A stretch of DNA of 53,084 bases, from NCBI GenBank assembly GCA_030652215.1, contig JAUSBC010000063.1, positions 1-53,084 on the forward strand, written 5' to 3'. Position 1 is the stretch's first letter. The number at the start of each line of letters is the position of its first letter. Shown here one piece after another: positions 26,611-35,096 of this stretch. A program made the translations under genes and the position numbers. The notes beneath the pieces were generated by a model that was not told where the DNA came from, searched no databases, and worked only from the letters and a program-made list of their open reading frames with translations. Source of the stretch: Sideroxyarcus sp. (GTDB taxonomy: Bacteria > Pseudomonadota > Gammaproteobacteria > Burkholderiales > Gallionellaceae).

Positions 26611-26666
26611 CTATCCTCTCTCGCGCTTCCGGCAACTCGAAACCGTATTCACGATGGCATTGATAC

Positions 26667-26695
26667 TAGCAAGGTCGTTGTCAAGCGACCGTCAA
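26667..26695 (-). promoter_or_regulatory. Promoter-like box matching the one upstream of cyc2
   Basis: On the minus strand TTGACG (26695-26690), 17 bases, then TTGCTAGTAT (26672-26663). The cyc2 upstream region has TTGACA, 17 bases, TTGCTAGGAT. The spacing is identical. It points left, away from napC, into a stretch with no established gene. The rest of 26290-26789 shows nothing firm apart from the small frames and hairpin listed. Confidence 0.35.
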
Positions 26696-26789
26696 CCCAA
26701 TGTGAGAAATACGTAAAGTTGCGAATAATTTTGCATCCCGCCCGAGGCAATCCTGCAACGCGGCTGCGCAGCCGCAAAAAAGTCCGCCC

Positions 26790-27383
26790 CTACGGCTCTT
26801 CCCCCGCCCCCTCGGGCAACTCGTGGGTGATCCCCTTGTGGCAGTCGATGCAGGTCTTGCCCGAATCGGGCTTTGCGGCTTGGGCGTGCTTGATCTTGGC
26901 ACTCGGGTCCTGTTCCTCGGTATTCATGCCCTCGTAGCTGTGGCAATTGCGGCATTCGCGCGAATCCGAAGCCCTCATGCGCGCCCATTCATGCCTGGCC
27001 AGTTCGAGGCGCTTTGCCTCGAATTTTTCTTTGGTGTCTATCGTGCCCGTGAGCTTGCCCCACAATTCGCCGCTCGCCTGTATCTTGCGCTTCATTTTGT
27101 GCACCCAGTCTTTGGGCACATGGCAGTCGGAGCAGACCGCGCGCACGCCGGTGCGGTTGGAATAGTGCACGGAGAGTTTGTATTCCTCGTAAACCGTATC
27201 CCGCATTTCATGGCAGGAAATGCAGAATTCGAGCTTGTTGGTCGCTTCCATCGCGGTATTGAATCCGCCCCAGAAAATGATGCCGGCGGCAAAGCCCGCA
27301 CCCAGCAGGGCGAGCAGCGAGTAATGCGCGCTCGGGCGGCGCAGCACATGCCATATGTTTTTAAGTGTCTGTGGTATTTTCAT
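26790..27383 (-). CDS. NapC/NirT-family tetraheme quinol dehydrogenase (CymA-like)
   Basis: 197 residues. One N-terminal membrane anchor (LLALLGAGFAAGIIFWGG, about 23-42) and four CxxCH haem sites in order: CISCH, CSDCH, CRNCH, CIDCH. The length and four-haem pattern fit NapC/NirT/CymA proteins, which exchange electrons between the quinone pool and periplasmic redox proteins. Beside Cyc2 it most plausibly feeds Fe(II)-derived electrons uphill into quinone for NADH production, as proposed for CymA homologues in iron oxidisers; direction is inferred. It lies last in the cluster, behind a terminator-like hairpin (27452-27475), so may be expressed less or separately. Confidence 0.93.
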   Translation of the reverse strand: MKIPQTLKNIWHVLRRPSAHYSLLALLGAGFAAGIIFWGGFNTAMEATNKLEFCISCHEMRDTVYEEYKLSVHYSNRTGVRAVCSDCHVPKDWVHKMKRKIQASGELWGKLTGTIDTKEKFEAKRLELARHEWARMRASDSRECRNCHSYEGMNTEEQDPSAKIKHAQAAKPDSGKTCIDCHKGITHELPEGAGEEP

Positions 27384-27451
27384 TTTGTATTCTCTCGCTT
27401 AAGCACTCGCCATCCATGATCGCCGCATGCTTTCCTGCACACCGAAAACAA

Positions 27452-27475
27452 CACGGGAAGCTTGCGCTTCCCGTG
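27452..27475 (-). terminator. Terminator-like hairpin between cytochrome gene and napC
   Basis: CACGGGAAGC (27452-27461) and GCTTCCCGTG (27466-27475) pair perfectly over TTGC. On the minus strand TTGTTTT follows. It should end or reduce transcription from the diheme cytochrome gene into napC. Confidence 0.75.
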
Positions 27476-27504
27476 AGTTGTTTCCGCAATTCGCATTCGT
27501 CCGC

Positions 27505-28131
27505 TTACTGGAGACTGCCGTAGAAATGAACAACGGCCTCCAGTTGCGCATCGTCCAGCGATTCCAGTTTCGGTTTCATCTTCTTGGACATGGGACGTTT
27601 GCCTTCCTTGAAGAACTTGATCTGCTGCCTGAGATACGCGATCTTTTGCCCCGCCAGAATTCCTGCATTGTCGCTCGGCAGGCTGCCGTCGTCGGCGTGG
27701 CAGGTATAGCACTTGGTGTTGTGTATCGCCTTGCCCTGTTTGGCCAGTTCCGCATCGAACGTTTGCGGTGTACGAACGAAAGTCTGTGCGGCAAAGAATT
27801 CGCCGATTTGTTTGACATCGCCCTCGCTCAACCCGGCCGCAATTTTGCACATGTCCGTCTTCGTGCCTTTCTTGCTGCCGGAGTGGTATTCCGCTTCAAC
27901 GCAGGGACGATCCTTCTTCTGGTATTTCTTCATGGTGCCGGCCAGATACTCTTCGGAATAACTGGCAATGCTGGGCACGTTGGCATCGGTACTAACGCCG
28001 TTTTTGCCATGGCAGGCAAAGCAGGTCTCTACCAGCCCGGCAGTATCGGCGGCACGTACCGCAGTTGCAATCGTCATGCCCAACAATGCCGCAACTGCCA
28101 GCAAACCGGCCCCTGTTCGTGCTTTCTTCAT
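27505..28131 (-). CDS. Periplasmic diheme c-type cytochrome
   Basis: 208 residues. Start ATG 28131 (MKKARTGAG) gives a clean signal peptide (ending near AVRAAD); the open frame runs 12 codons further without support. Haem sites CFACH (about 50) and CYTCH (about 138) lie in two class I cytochrome c halves, the general plan of cytochrome c4/c553 proteins. Met ligands are probably in the segments after each site (for example RPMSKKM). Likely a periplasmic electron carrier between Cyc2 and an oxidase or NapC. Confidence 0.9.
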   Translation of the reverse strand: MKKARTGAGLLAVAALLGMTIATAVRAADTAGLVETCFACHGKNGVSTDANVPSIASYSEEYLAGTMKKYQKKDRPCVEAEYHSGSKKGTKTDMCKIAAGLSEGDVKQIGEFFAAQTFVRTPQTFDAELAKQGKAIHNTKCYTCHADDGSLPSDNAGILAGQKIAYLRQQIKFFKEGKRPMSKKMKPKLESLDDAQLEAVVHFYGSLQ

Positions 28132-28216
28132 ATCTTTCCCCTCGATATCGCCGGCGGCGGACGGCAACCGCGCATGCCGTTGCCGCTACGCTCCGCCGCG
28201 ACGATGATGTTGCGAT

Positions 28217-28939
28217 TTATTTGCTGGCCACGGGTGTTGCGACGGTCCGGTAATCAGGCAGCCGCGACAAATAGTCGGCCACCGCCTCCAGATCGCCTTG
28301 CGAGAACTTGGCGATTGCCTTGACCATGTCGGGGTTGGAATTGCCGCGCACCCCCTGCTTGATCCACTTCATCTCGCGCAACAGATAACCGTAGTGCTGG
28401 CTGGCAACGACCGGGAAAGACTTGGCGGCATTGCCCTCGCCGTTCTTGCCGTGGCATTCGAAGCACTTGTTGTCCGTGAACAACTTCTTGCCGCGTGCCG
28501 ACATGTCTTCCGCACCCTTGCCGTTCTCGCGCACCGACGTCAGTGTGGCCAGATAGGCTGCGATATCGCCGATCTCTTCCATCGCGATGGCGGGATCTTC
28601 CACAAACGGCAACATTTTCGGATTGCTGCGGATGCCCGCGCGGATTTCGGTGATCTGCTTGATCAGCACGCTGGCATGCTGTCCGGTCAGACGCGGGTAA
28701 ACGCCTTCCCGCACGCCGGCCGCGTCGGCCTTGTGGCAACCCTGGCAACCACGGAAAGATTCCTTGCCCTTCACCGGATCGCCGCCGCCGCGCAAAACCG
28801 CAGCACGCTCGGGCGTCATCTCGTCCCAGAAATAGCCTTTTTTGCCGAAAACCTTGGGAGGCTGGGCATCGGCCGCTACAACCACAGTCGCCTGCAAGGG
28901 CAACAGGAGCGCTACACAGATAGAGAGTAATGTTTTCAT
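28217..28939 (-). CDS. Periplasmic diheme c-type cytochrome (c4-like)
   Basis: 240 residues. Signal peptide 1-22 (ATVVVAAD). An extra N-terminal segment (about 25-60, KKGYFWDEMTPERA) precedes the first haem site CQGCH (about 65), and CFECH follows near 160. PRLTGQHASVL is the recurrent cytochrome c4 segment. The start overlaps the stop of the previous cytochrome gene (TAATG on the minus strand), which implies coupled translation. Periplasmic electron shuttle; the partner is inferred from the cluster. Confidence 0.92.
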   Translation of the reverse strand: MKTLLSICVALLLPLQATVVVAADAQPPKVFGKKGYFWDEMTPERAAVLRGGGDPVKGKESFRGCQGCHKADAAGVREGVYPRLTGQHASVLIKQITEIRAGIRSNPKMLPFVEDPAIAMEEIGDIAAYLATLTSVRENGKGAEDMSARGKKLFTDNKCFECHGKNGEGNAAKSFPVVASQHYGYLLREMKWIKQGVRGNSNPDMVKAIAKFSQGDLEAVADYLSRLPDYRTVATPVASK

Positions 28940-29580
28940 TATTCGGCTTCCTTCAAGGTAACGATATATTCAGACACCGCCTGAATCTCCGCCTCACTCA
29001 TACGCTTGGCAACGGTCTGCATGACGGCTTTGGGATCGTTCTTGCGTTCGCCGCTCTTGAAATTCGTCAACTGGCTGGAGACGTAGAGCGAATGCTGTCC
29101 GGTCAGGCGCGGATATTTGTCGGTACCGCTGCCGTCCTCGTTGTGGCAACCGGAACACGCCGGTACGGCGCTGCCGATGATACCCTCGTCGTATATCTGT
29201 TTGCCCAGCACGGCCAAATCCGGTTTTTCCGACACGCCGGCGGTACGCTTCTGTTCGCTGAAATAAGCCGCCAGCGCTTTGAACTCAGACTCGTCGACCA
29301 TCGGAATAATGCTGCTCATGATCGGGCTGGCCCGGTCGCCGCTCTTGAAATCCTTCAATTGGCGGTTGAGGTATTTGGCATTCAGGCCCGATAGTTTCGG
29401 GTTTTCCGGAATGATGCTGTTGCCGTCCGGATTGTGGCAACCGGCGCAAAGTTGCAGCCGTTCTTCAAGCGGTGGCACGACGACGGCATCATCCGCGCTG
29501 GCCGTTGCCGGCAGCAGCAGTCCTGCCAGTGTGCCGCACAAGCTCAGGCATCTGGCGATGCTTTTATAGTTATGTTTCAT
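28939..29580 (-). CDS. Periplasmic cytochrome c4-family diheme protein
   Basis: 213 residues. Signal peptide 1-29 (LLLPATASAD). Haem sites CAGCH (about 46) and CSGCH (about 142), each followed by the c4-type PKLSGLN/PRLTGQH segment and a Lys/Met-bearing loop. GGGAGG upstream of ATG 29580 is a strong ribosome site. First gene after the cyc2 terminator. Cytochrome c4 proteins often donate to cbb3-type oxidases; none is encoded in this window. Confidence 0.93.
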   Translation of the reverse strand: MKHNYKSIARCLSLCGTLAGLLLPATASADDAVVVPPLEERLQLCAGCHNPDGNSIIPENPKLSGLNAKYLNRQLKDFKSGDRASPIMSSIIPMVDESEFKALAAYFSEQKRTAGVSEKPDLAVLGKQIYDEGIIGSAVPACSGCHNEDGSGTDKYPRLTGQHSLYVSSQLTNFKSGERKNDPKAVMQTVAKRMSEAEIQAVSEYIVTLKEAE

Positions 29581-29631
29581 GTGCGATCCTCCCTCAATTC
29601 TGTATAAAACGTTGTTTGAGAAACGAAAAAA

Positions 29632-29651
29632 GGAAGGCCTTGCGGCCTTCC
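29632..29651 (-). terminator. Strong intrinsic terminator directly after cyc2
   Basis: GGAAGGCC (29632-29639) and GGCCTTCC (29644-29651) pair perfectly over a four-base loop, followed on the minus strand by six T. It lies between cyc2 and the cytochrome c4 gene, so cyc2 mRNA should exceed that of the downstream genes. Confidence 0.92.
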
Positions 29652-29671
29652 CAAAATCGTCAAACTAACCG

Positions 29672-30949
29672 TTACAGTCCTGCTGACAACATGAATGTTG
29701 TCAGTGCACTGCCCTTCTCTGCGGTGCCATCATAGCGACCGACCGAGCCAGCCTTGCTGCGTGTGGAATGCATCACCTGCAACTGGACGTTTTGTGCGAA
29801 CTGGTAAGTGCCGCCAATTGTTATCGCGTCGTCCTTGGAGTTAGCAGACTTTCCGTTGTCAGCCTTGCGATAACCAAGCACCACGGTTGCCGTGCCGGGC
29901 AGAACGCCAAGCTCTGCCAGGATGGTAGTGGCCTTCTTGCTGTTGGGATTCTCGCTCGTCCAGGTACCAGCTGTGTCAAAGTTGGAGTTAAAGAAGTTGC
30001 TGCCTGCTTCGGTCGCCGTTGCCGAGCCGGGGGCTGTGGCATAGGTGAAATACAGACCCAGCGGCATGCCGGCTACCGCACCTTGCGCCTGTGCATCAAG
30101 CGCAGTCGCCTTGTAGGTCTGCGCATCCACACCAGTTGCATCAGCAGCTGTGCCAGACCAAGCCTGGACGCCAACACCCACATCCCATTCGCCTATGGTC
30201 GGCGTAACGGCCACGCGCGCATAGGTCAGGTTCATCTTCTGCCCTGCAGTCTCTCCGGCATGGTGGGGGCTATAGCGGGTAACGTTCACGTAGTACATCG
30301 GATCGACCACCACAAGAGCCACGCCTTGCGCTGCTGCTGCAGTGCCGATGTATTGCTGGGCGGAAGTTTCGCTGCGATGCTCGGAGATACGTACGTTACG
30401 CACAGAACCGGTGTTCAGCAGTTCGAAGCCGTATGCAGCGCCCAAACCGTCCGTGGTAAACGGTACCAGACCCACTTTCATCTCGCCTTCGCCAACGCCG
30501 TACATGAAGGGCATCTTGAAACCGGCAACCAGCGGCGCATCCGGAGCAGCCAATTGGCCTTCGAGCATGAAGCCGATGTTGTTGGAAACGCGACCGCCCA
30601 TCAGCAGCGCGAATTCGTCGGGAACTTGCCACTCGCCGCTGGCCTGCGAAGCATCGGCGGACAGATCTGAGCCGTTGGTCTTCTGATAGCGGAACTTGAA
30701 GAACAGGCTGGAATTCAGCACTTCAGGCAGGGAGAGGTTATCGCCCTTGATGGTGCCCTGCTTGCCCATTTCGGTGAAGCCGGAAGCCTTGAAGCTGCGG
30801 CCGTAGTCGTTCAGTGCCGGATAGTGTTGAAAGTGGCAGGTGGAACATGCCTTGCCCTGTTGTCTTGCGAAAGCAGGAATAGCGGATGCTTCTGGTGCAA
30901 ATGCGGTTGCAACCAACACGCTTGCGAGGGACAGTACGATTTTTTTCAT
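29672..30949 (-). CDS. cyc2: Cyc2-type outer-membrane monoheme porin-cytochrome (Fe(II) oxidase)
   Basis: 425 residues. Signal peptide 1-23 (FAPEASA). One haem site, CSTCH at 35-39, sits in the conserved context IPAFARQQGK...HFQHYPALNDYGRSFKASG, which is the Cyc2 hallmark. The rest is Gly/aromatic-rich with alternating strands, as in a porin barrel of about 16 strands. Cyc2 proteins take electrons from Fe(II) at the cell surface and pass them to periplasmic cytochromes. Start ATG 30949 has GAGGAG seven bases upstream; the longer open frame (to 31054) has no such site. It heads the cytochrome cluster. Identification rests on the haem context and architecture. Confidence 0.93.
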   Translation of the reverse strand: MKKIVLSLASVLVATAFAPEASAIPAFARQQGKACSTCHFQHYPALNDYGRSFKASGFTEMGKQGTIKGDNLSLPEVLNSSLFFKFRYQKTNGSDLSADASQASGEWQVPDEFALLMGGRVSNNIGFMLEGQLAAPDAPLVAGFKMPFMYGVGEGEMKVGLVPFTTDGLGAAYGFELLNTGSVRNVRISEHRSETSAQQYIGTAAAAQGVALVVVDPMYYVNVTRYSPHHAGETAGQKMNLTYARVAVTPTIGEWDVGVGVQAWSGTAADATGVDAQTYKATALDAQAQGAVAGMPLGLYFTYATAPGSATATEAGSNFFNSNFDTAGTWTSENPNSKKATTILAELGVLPGTATVVLGYRKADNGKSANSKDDAITIGGTYQFAQNVQLQVMHSTRSKAGSVGRYDGTAEKGSALTTFMLSAGL

Positions 30950-31030
30950 TTTTTCTCCTCCAGTTATTTGAGATGTGCAGCACACAACTAAAAGCCCTTG
31001 TATACCTACCTGCGCAATGGGGTTGAGTAA

Positions 31031-31085
31031 CATCTTGCACAAGATGGGATGCATCCTAGCAACGGCCCTGTGAAGCGCTTGTCAA
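31031..31085 (-). promoter_or_regulatory. Candidate cyc2 promoter and operator
   Basis: On the minus strand TTGACA (31085-31080), 17 bases, then TTGCTAGGAT (31062-31053). Just downstream is a palindrome with CATCTTG/CAAGATG arms (31031-31046). The -10-like part is far from consensus. A near copy of the box stands at 26663-26695. The rest of the 335-base gap 30950-31284 shows no gene. Confidence 0.45.
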
Positions 31086-31284
31086 CGCATCGTGAAGGAA
31101 GTGTGAATTTGTGATTTTTGTGACGGAAATTTGCAGGAATTTGAGAAAATCTTGATGTCCCGAGTCGTTGTCTCCCTTGCGGGAGTGCGGCTATCGCTGC
31201 CTGCGCGCCTTGATACGGAACGTTAATAAACTTTCAACTTGCGGGGAATTTGTGCCTGGCGCGATCGGGTGAAGACTGCTCAGT

Positions 31285-32580
31285 TCACTGACCGGACGCT
31301 CCGGGGACGGGCCGACTCACGCTGCGGCGCTCGGAGAAATCGATTTCTGCCGTGGTGCCCCGGCCTTCCGTGCTGTCCAGGGATATGCGCCATCCGTATC
31401 GGTCGCAGATGCGCTTTACCAGAGACAGGCCGACACCCGCCCCGGCGCTCGATGCTCCCTTGTAATAGCGTTCGAGCGCGCGCGCCAACTCTTCCGGGCG
31501 CATGCCGGCCCCGGTGTCCTGCACGATCAGCCGCTGCGCATCAAGCCGAAGCAGGACGCTGCCCGACTTGGTATGGAACAGCGCATTCCGGATCAGATTG
31601 CCGATCACGATTTCCAGCAGCGGGCGCTCGGCGATCAGACTGGGCTGCGCCATGATTTCCATTTCGATGCGTATCGGACGCTCTCCGATCAGGTGCTTGT
31701 GCTTTTCAACGCACGCCTTGGCCACTTCGGCAACGTCGCAGACTTGTTCGTCCGCGGCATTGTGGTGCTCGCGGCCAAGCAGCAGCAGTGCGGCGGTCAG
31801 GTCTATCATGTCCTGCGCGGCGCGGCGTATGCGCGCGAGCCGCACCTTTTGTTTTGCGGAAAGCGTTTCGTCTTGCTCCAGCACCTCCACCGTGCCCAGC
31901 ATGATGGCGAGCGGCGTGCGCAATTCATGGCTTACGTCCGCCGTGAAGTAATTCTCGCGTTCGACGAACTCGCGCAAGCGCCGCAGATAGCGGTCGAAGG
32001 CGCGCGCCAGTTCCCCCACTTCGTCGTTGCTGGTGAGTTTGATCAGGGACAAATCCAGGTCGCCCGGTTGCGCTTTTCCGACCTGTTTGGCGAGTCGGGT
32101 AACCGATGCGGTGACGCGGCTGGCCAATATGACCCCGCCGATGGATGAACTGACAATCATGAACAGTACAAACAGCGTCACGAAGCGAATGAATTCGGAT
32201 TCCTGCAGGCGCAGATTCGACGTGTCGAACATCATGAAGAAACGCGCATCCCCCACATCCAGAATCAGAACGCGGAAATCGGCTTCCCCGATAGCAACGT
32301 TGTAGTTGCCCGGCGCCAGATTCCTGACTTCGGCGGGGATTTCCTTGCTGGTTTGATCTTGCGAAAGAATATAGCCCTTGATGGAGGCGGTATTGGGCGA
32401 CGAAAACTTGGATTCGCTGGCATGCTCGTACAGTTCCGCGAGCAATACCTTGTCGATGAGGCGAATCCCGCTCTCCCGCACCAGAAAGAAAACGCCGGCG
32501 GAAAGAATGATGCTCAGCCCGGCACCGAAGAGCGCATAGAAGAATGCGACCTTGAATCGAAGGCTATTGGTCTGGAACAT
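31285..32580 (-). CDS. Membrane sensor histidine kinase
   Basis: 431 residues. Start ATG 32580 (MFQTNSLRFKV) overlaps the response-regulator gene end by 17 bases; longer frames run deeper into that gene. Two membrane segments (about 10-33 and 150-172) enclose a periplasmic sensor of about 115 residues. HAMP follows (RVTASVTRLAKQ), then HisKA with phosphorylated His in DVSHELRTPL near 218 and HATPase with NLIRNALFH and DTGAGM. QseC/PmrB-like plan. It is directly upstream of cyc2 on the same strand, so cyc2 control is possible but unproven. Confidence 0.93.
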   Translation of the reverse strand: MFQTNSLRFKVAFFYALFGAGLSIILSAGVFFLVRESGIRLIDKVLLAELYEHASESKFSSPNTASIKGYILSQDQTSKEIPAEVRNLAPGNYNVAIGEADFRVLILDVGDARFFMMFDTSNLRLQESEFIRFVTLFVLFMIVSSSIGGVILASRVTASVTRLAKQVGKAQPGDLDLSLIKLTSNDEVGELARAFDRYLRRLREFVERENYFTADVSHELRTPLAIMLGTVEVLEQDETLSAKQKVRLARIRRAAQDMIDLTAALLLLGREHHNAADEQVCDVAEVAKACVEKHKHLIGERPIRIEMEIMAQPSLIAERPLLEIVIGNLIRNALFHTKSGSVLLRLDAQRLIVQDTGAGMRPEELARALERYYKGASSAGAGVGLSLVKRICDRYGWRISLDSTEGRGTTAEIDFSERRSVSRPVPGASGQ

Positions 32581-33256
32581 CCGGGCTCGCAATTTGATAG
32601 CCGAAACCGCGCAACGTGCGTAGCAACTTGCGCTCGAAAGGTTTGTCGATGAGCTCCCTGAGCAAGTGCACATGCGCACGCAGCGAGTCGCTATCCGGGC
32701 GCCCTTCTCCCCACACCGCCTGTTCGATATCGTCGCGTTTGACCACTTGGGGCGAACGCAACATCAGCATGTTCAGTATCTTGTAGGGAATAGGGGGCAA
32801 TTCGATAAACTTATCCCCGCGCCGCACCGAGCAGGTGAGCGTATCGAGGCAGAGATCTTCCACCGCCAGCTTCTTCTGCGTCTGCGTTTGTTCGCCGATG
32901 CGCCGGTACAGCACGCGCAAGCGCAATTCCACCTCGCGCAACTCGGCCGGTTTGACCAGATAATCGTCCGCGCCCGCTTCCAATCCCGCAATCTTGTCGT
33001 CCAGCGAGTCGCGCGCGGTAATCATCAGTACCGGCGTAGACTTGCCGCCCTCGTCGCGCAGCTTGCGGCACAGTGTGATGCCATCCATTCCCGGCAGCGT
33101 GAGATCGAGCACGATCGCGTCGTACTGGTTCACCAGCGCCAGGTGCATGCCGGTGATGCCATCGCCCGCCGCGTCCACCACATGCCCTTTCCCCTCCAGG
33201 AAGTCGAACATATTGGTGGCCAGATCCCGATTGTCTTCAATGATCAGTATACGCAT
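32564..33256 (-). CDS. OmpR-family response regulator
   Basis: 230 residues. Receiver (1-118) with acidic pair ED (7-8), phospho-Asp in VLDLTLPGMDG near 51, Thr in MITARDS and Lys in LVKPAE. The OmpR-type winged helix (about 128-225) ends LLRTLRGFGYQI. Its ATG lies two bases after the algR stop and its end overlaps the kinase gene, so algZ-algR-regulator-kinase is probably one transcript. Confidence 0.95.
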   Translation of the reverse strand: MRILIIEDNRDLATNMFDFLEGKGHVVDAAGDGITGMHLALVNQYDAIVLDLTLPGMDGITLCRKLRDEGGKSTPVLMITARDSLDDKIAGLEAGADDYLVKPAELREVELRLRVLYRRIGEQTQTQKKLAVEDLCLDTLTCSVRRGDKFIELPPIPYKILNMLMLRSPQVVKRDDIEQAVWGEGRPDSDSLRAHVHLLRELIDKPFERKLLRTLRGFGYQIASPDVPDQ

Positions 33257-33258
33257 GG

Positions 33259-34023
33259 CTATTTTCTGTATTCCTTGACTATACCCAATTGGCGGCGGCT
33301 TATCGGAAGTCGTTCCGCCAACCCCTTTACGATCATCAGCCAGCCGCTTTCGCCTTCCTCGCCGCCTTTTTCGAAGCCTGCAATCGCTTCTCTTGCCACC
33401 AGGCAGTTGCGATGAATGCGCACGAAGCGCGCAGCATATTCTTTTTCCAGCGCGGTGAGCGATTCTTCGATGAGATATTCGCGTTCCGCCGTGCGTACGG
33501 TGACGTATTTCAATTCGGCGCGCAAGTAAAGCACCTGCTCTATCGGAATCAGCAGCACCCTGCCGCGCTCGTGGGTGGAGAGGTTGCTGCGCGGTTCGGG
33601 CGTCAGTTCGCGCAATACTTCGGTGCGTATCGGCACGGCATCGCGCGCGCGAGAGAGCGCATCGAACAGGCGCCCCAGACGTATCGGCTTGAGCAGGTAG
33701 TCGATGGCATGCTGTTCGAATGCCTGGATGGCGTAGGCATCGTAGGCTGTTGTGAAAATGATGACCGGCGGATGGTCGAGCTTGTTCAGGTGGCGCGCGA
33801 GCTCGATGCCGTCCATTTGCGGCATGCGTATGTCCATCAGCACGACTTCGCTGGGCGTCTCGGCCAGCTTATCCAGCGCCTCCTGCCCGTTGCCCGCCTC
33901 GCCCACCAGTTGCAGCGGAAACTGCACCGAACAATCCTGCAGCAATTCCTTCAAGCGGTTGCGCGCGGGCTGCTCGTCGTCCACGACAAAGACGGTGAGC
34001 GGCAGGGTGATGGTGTCGTTCAT
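33259..34023 (-). CDS. algR: LytTR-family response regulator (AlgR-like)
   Basis: 254 residues. Receiver 1-125 with DDEQ, phospho-Asp in VVLMDIRMPQMDG near 60, and LLKPIRLGRLFDA. A LytTR DNA-binding domain (about 150-252) has LIPIEQVLYLRAELKYV and FVRIHRNCLVARE. It overlaps algZ by four bases. algZR beside argH and near hemC is the order known from Pseudomonas and many betaproteobacteria, where AlgR controls surface polysaccharide and pili. Confidence 0.92.
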   Translation of the reverse strand: MNDTITLPLTVFVVDDEQPARNRLKELLQDCSVQFPLQLVGEAGNGQEALDKLAETPSEVVLMDIRMPQMDGIELARHLNKLDHPPVIIFTTAYDAYAIQAFEQHAIDYLLKPIRLGRLFDALSRARDAVPIRTEVLRELTPEPRSNLSTHERGRVLLIPIEQVLYLRAELKYVTVRTAEREYLIEESLTALEKEYAARFVRIHRNCLVAREAIAGFEKGGEEGESGWLMIVKGLAERLPISRRQLGIVKEYRK

Positions 34024-35060
34024 GCGGACTGCCCTTTCACGTAAGGGATGAGGATGTGAACCTGGTAATGTCCGTCGTCGCGCTCCACGCGGTATTGCGC
34101 TTCGACATCGAACAGCAAATCCAGCCGCTCGCGAATATTGGACAGCGCCATCTTGTGGCCGTCGCCCCGCGGTTTCGTCCGGGCTTGCACGGGATTGCTT
34201 ATTTCCAGATGCATTTCATTGCGCTCCAGATACAACCTGACATCAATGGTCCCGCCCTCGGCCAGCGGCTCAATGCCGTGATACACGGCATTCTCCAGCA
34301 GCGGCTGCAGAATCAGCGGCGGGATAAGTGCATCCGGCGGCATGTTCTGCGTGTCCCAGTGCACCTTGAGGCGCTCGCCCAGACGCAATTCCTCGATACC
34401 CAGGTATTGCCGTGCGAGTTCCACTTCCTTGCTTAATTCGACCATTTCGTGGGGTTCGTTCATCGCCATGCGAAACAGGTCGGACATGTCTTCCAGCGCC
34501 GTTTCGGCACGCTTGGGGTCGCTGCGCACGATACTCAGCACGGCATTAATGGTATTGAACAGGAAATGCGGCCGGATGCGCGCCTGCAGCGCCTGCAGCC
34601 GCGCCTCCTGTTTTGCCGGGGAGAGTGCCAGCGCGCGCAAGCGGAAGTATGCCAGCAATATCAGGGTCACCGCGATGCCCACCAGTGCATGGCGGGTGTA
34701 GCGAAACGCGCCGACATCGCCCAGCACAGAGAACAGATCGCCGCCCAACACGTCGAGTGTCACGGTGACCGCCGCGACCACCGCCGTCACGGCCAGCGCC
34801 CCTTGCCAGTACGCCACCCGCAACAGCACGGGATTCAGCCCGTACAACAGCAGCAGACTGATCAGCAGCACCGGCTGCAACAGCGCCGAGCCCTGCAAAA
34901 AACTGTCCCGCATGTCCGCCAGAGAGGCGGACTGCGACACCACGCCCAGCAGCGCGATGCCGTTCACCAGCAGCACAATGCGCAGCACCGTGCCCAAATT
35001 GAGGAAGTTGGGCAGCAGCTTGGGGCTAATGTTTTGATTTATACTGCGCGTCTCCGGCAT
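34020..35060 (-). CDS. algZ: LytS/AlgZ-type histidine kinase
   Basis: 346 residues. Several membrane helices (about 20-140), then a His_kinase domain with the phosphorylation-type His in [16 protein letters not shown] (about 168) and an ATPase-like part with [16 protein letters not shown] and [15 protein letters not shown]. The classical HisKA box is absent, as is normal for the LytS/AlgZ (FimS) family. Divergent from argH, 36 bases between starts. Confidence 0.9.
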   Translation of the reverse strand: MPETRSINQNISPKLLPNFLNLGTVLRIVLLVNGIALLGVVSQSASLADMRDSFLQGSALLQPVLLISLLLLYGLNPVLLRVAYWQGALAVTAVVAAVTVTLDVLGGDLFSVLGDVGAFRYTRHALVGIAVTLILLAYFRLRALALSPAKQEARLQALQARIRPHFLFNTINAVLSIVRSDPKRAETALEDMSDLFRMAMNEPHEMVELSKEVELARQYLGIEELRLGERLKVHWDTQNMPPDALIPPLILQPLLENAVYHGIEPLAEGGTIDVRLYLERNEMHLEISNPVQARTKPRGDGHKMALSNIRERLDLLFDVEAQYRVERDDGHYQVHILIPYVKGQSA

Positions 35061-35096
35061 TTCGACCTTTCAAGTGCCGCTCATTCTGGACAAGAC

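Noticed and set aside
34449..35096. Long N-terminal extension of argH
   Set aside because: It is Gln/His-rich antisense of algZ; ArgH similarity begins at 35097.
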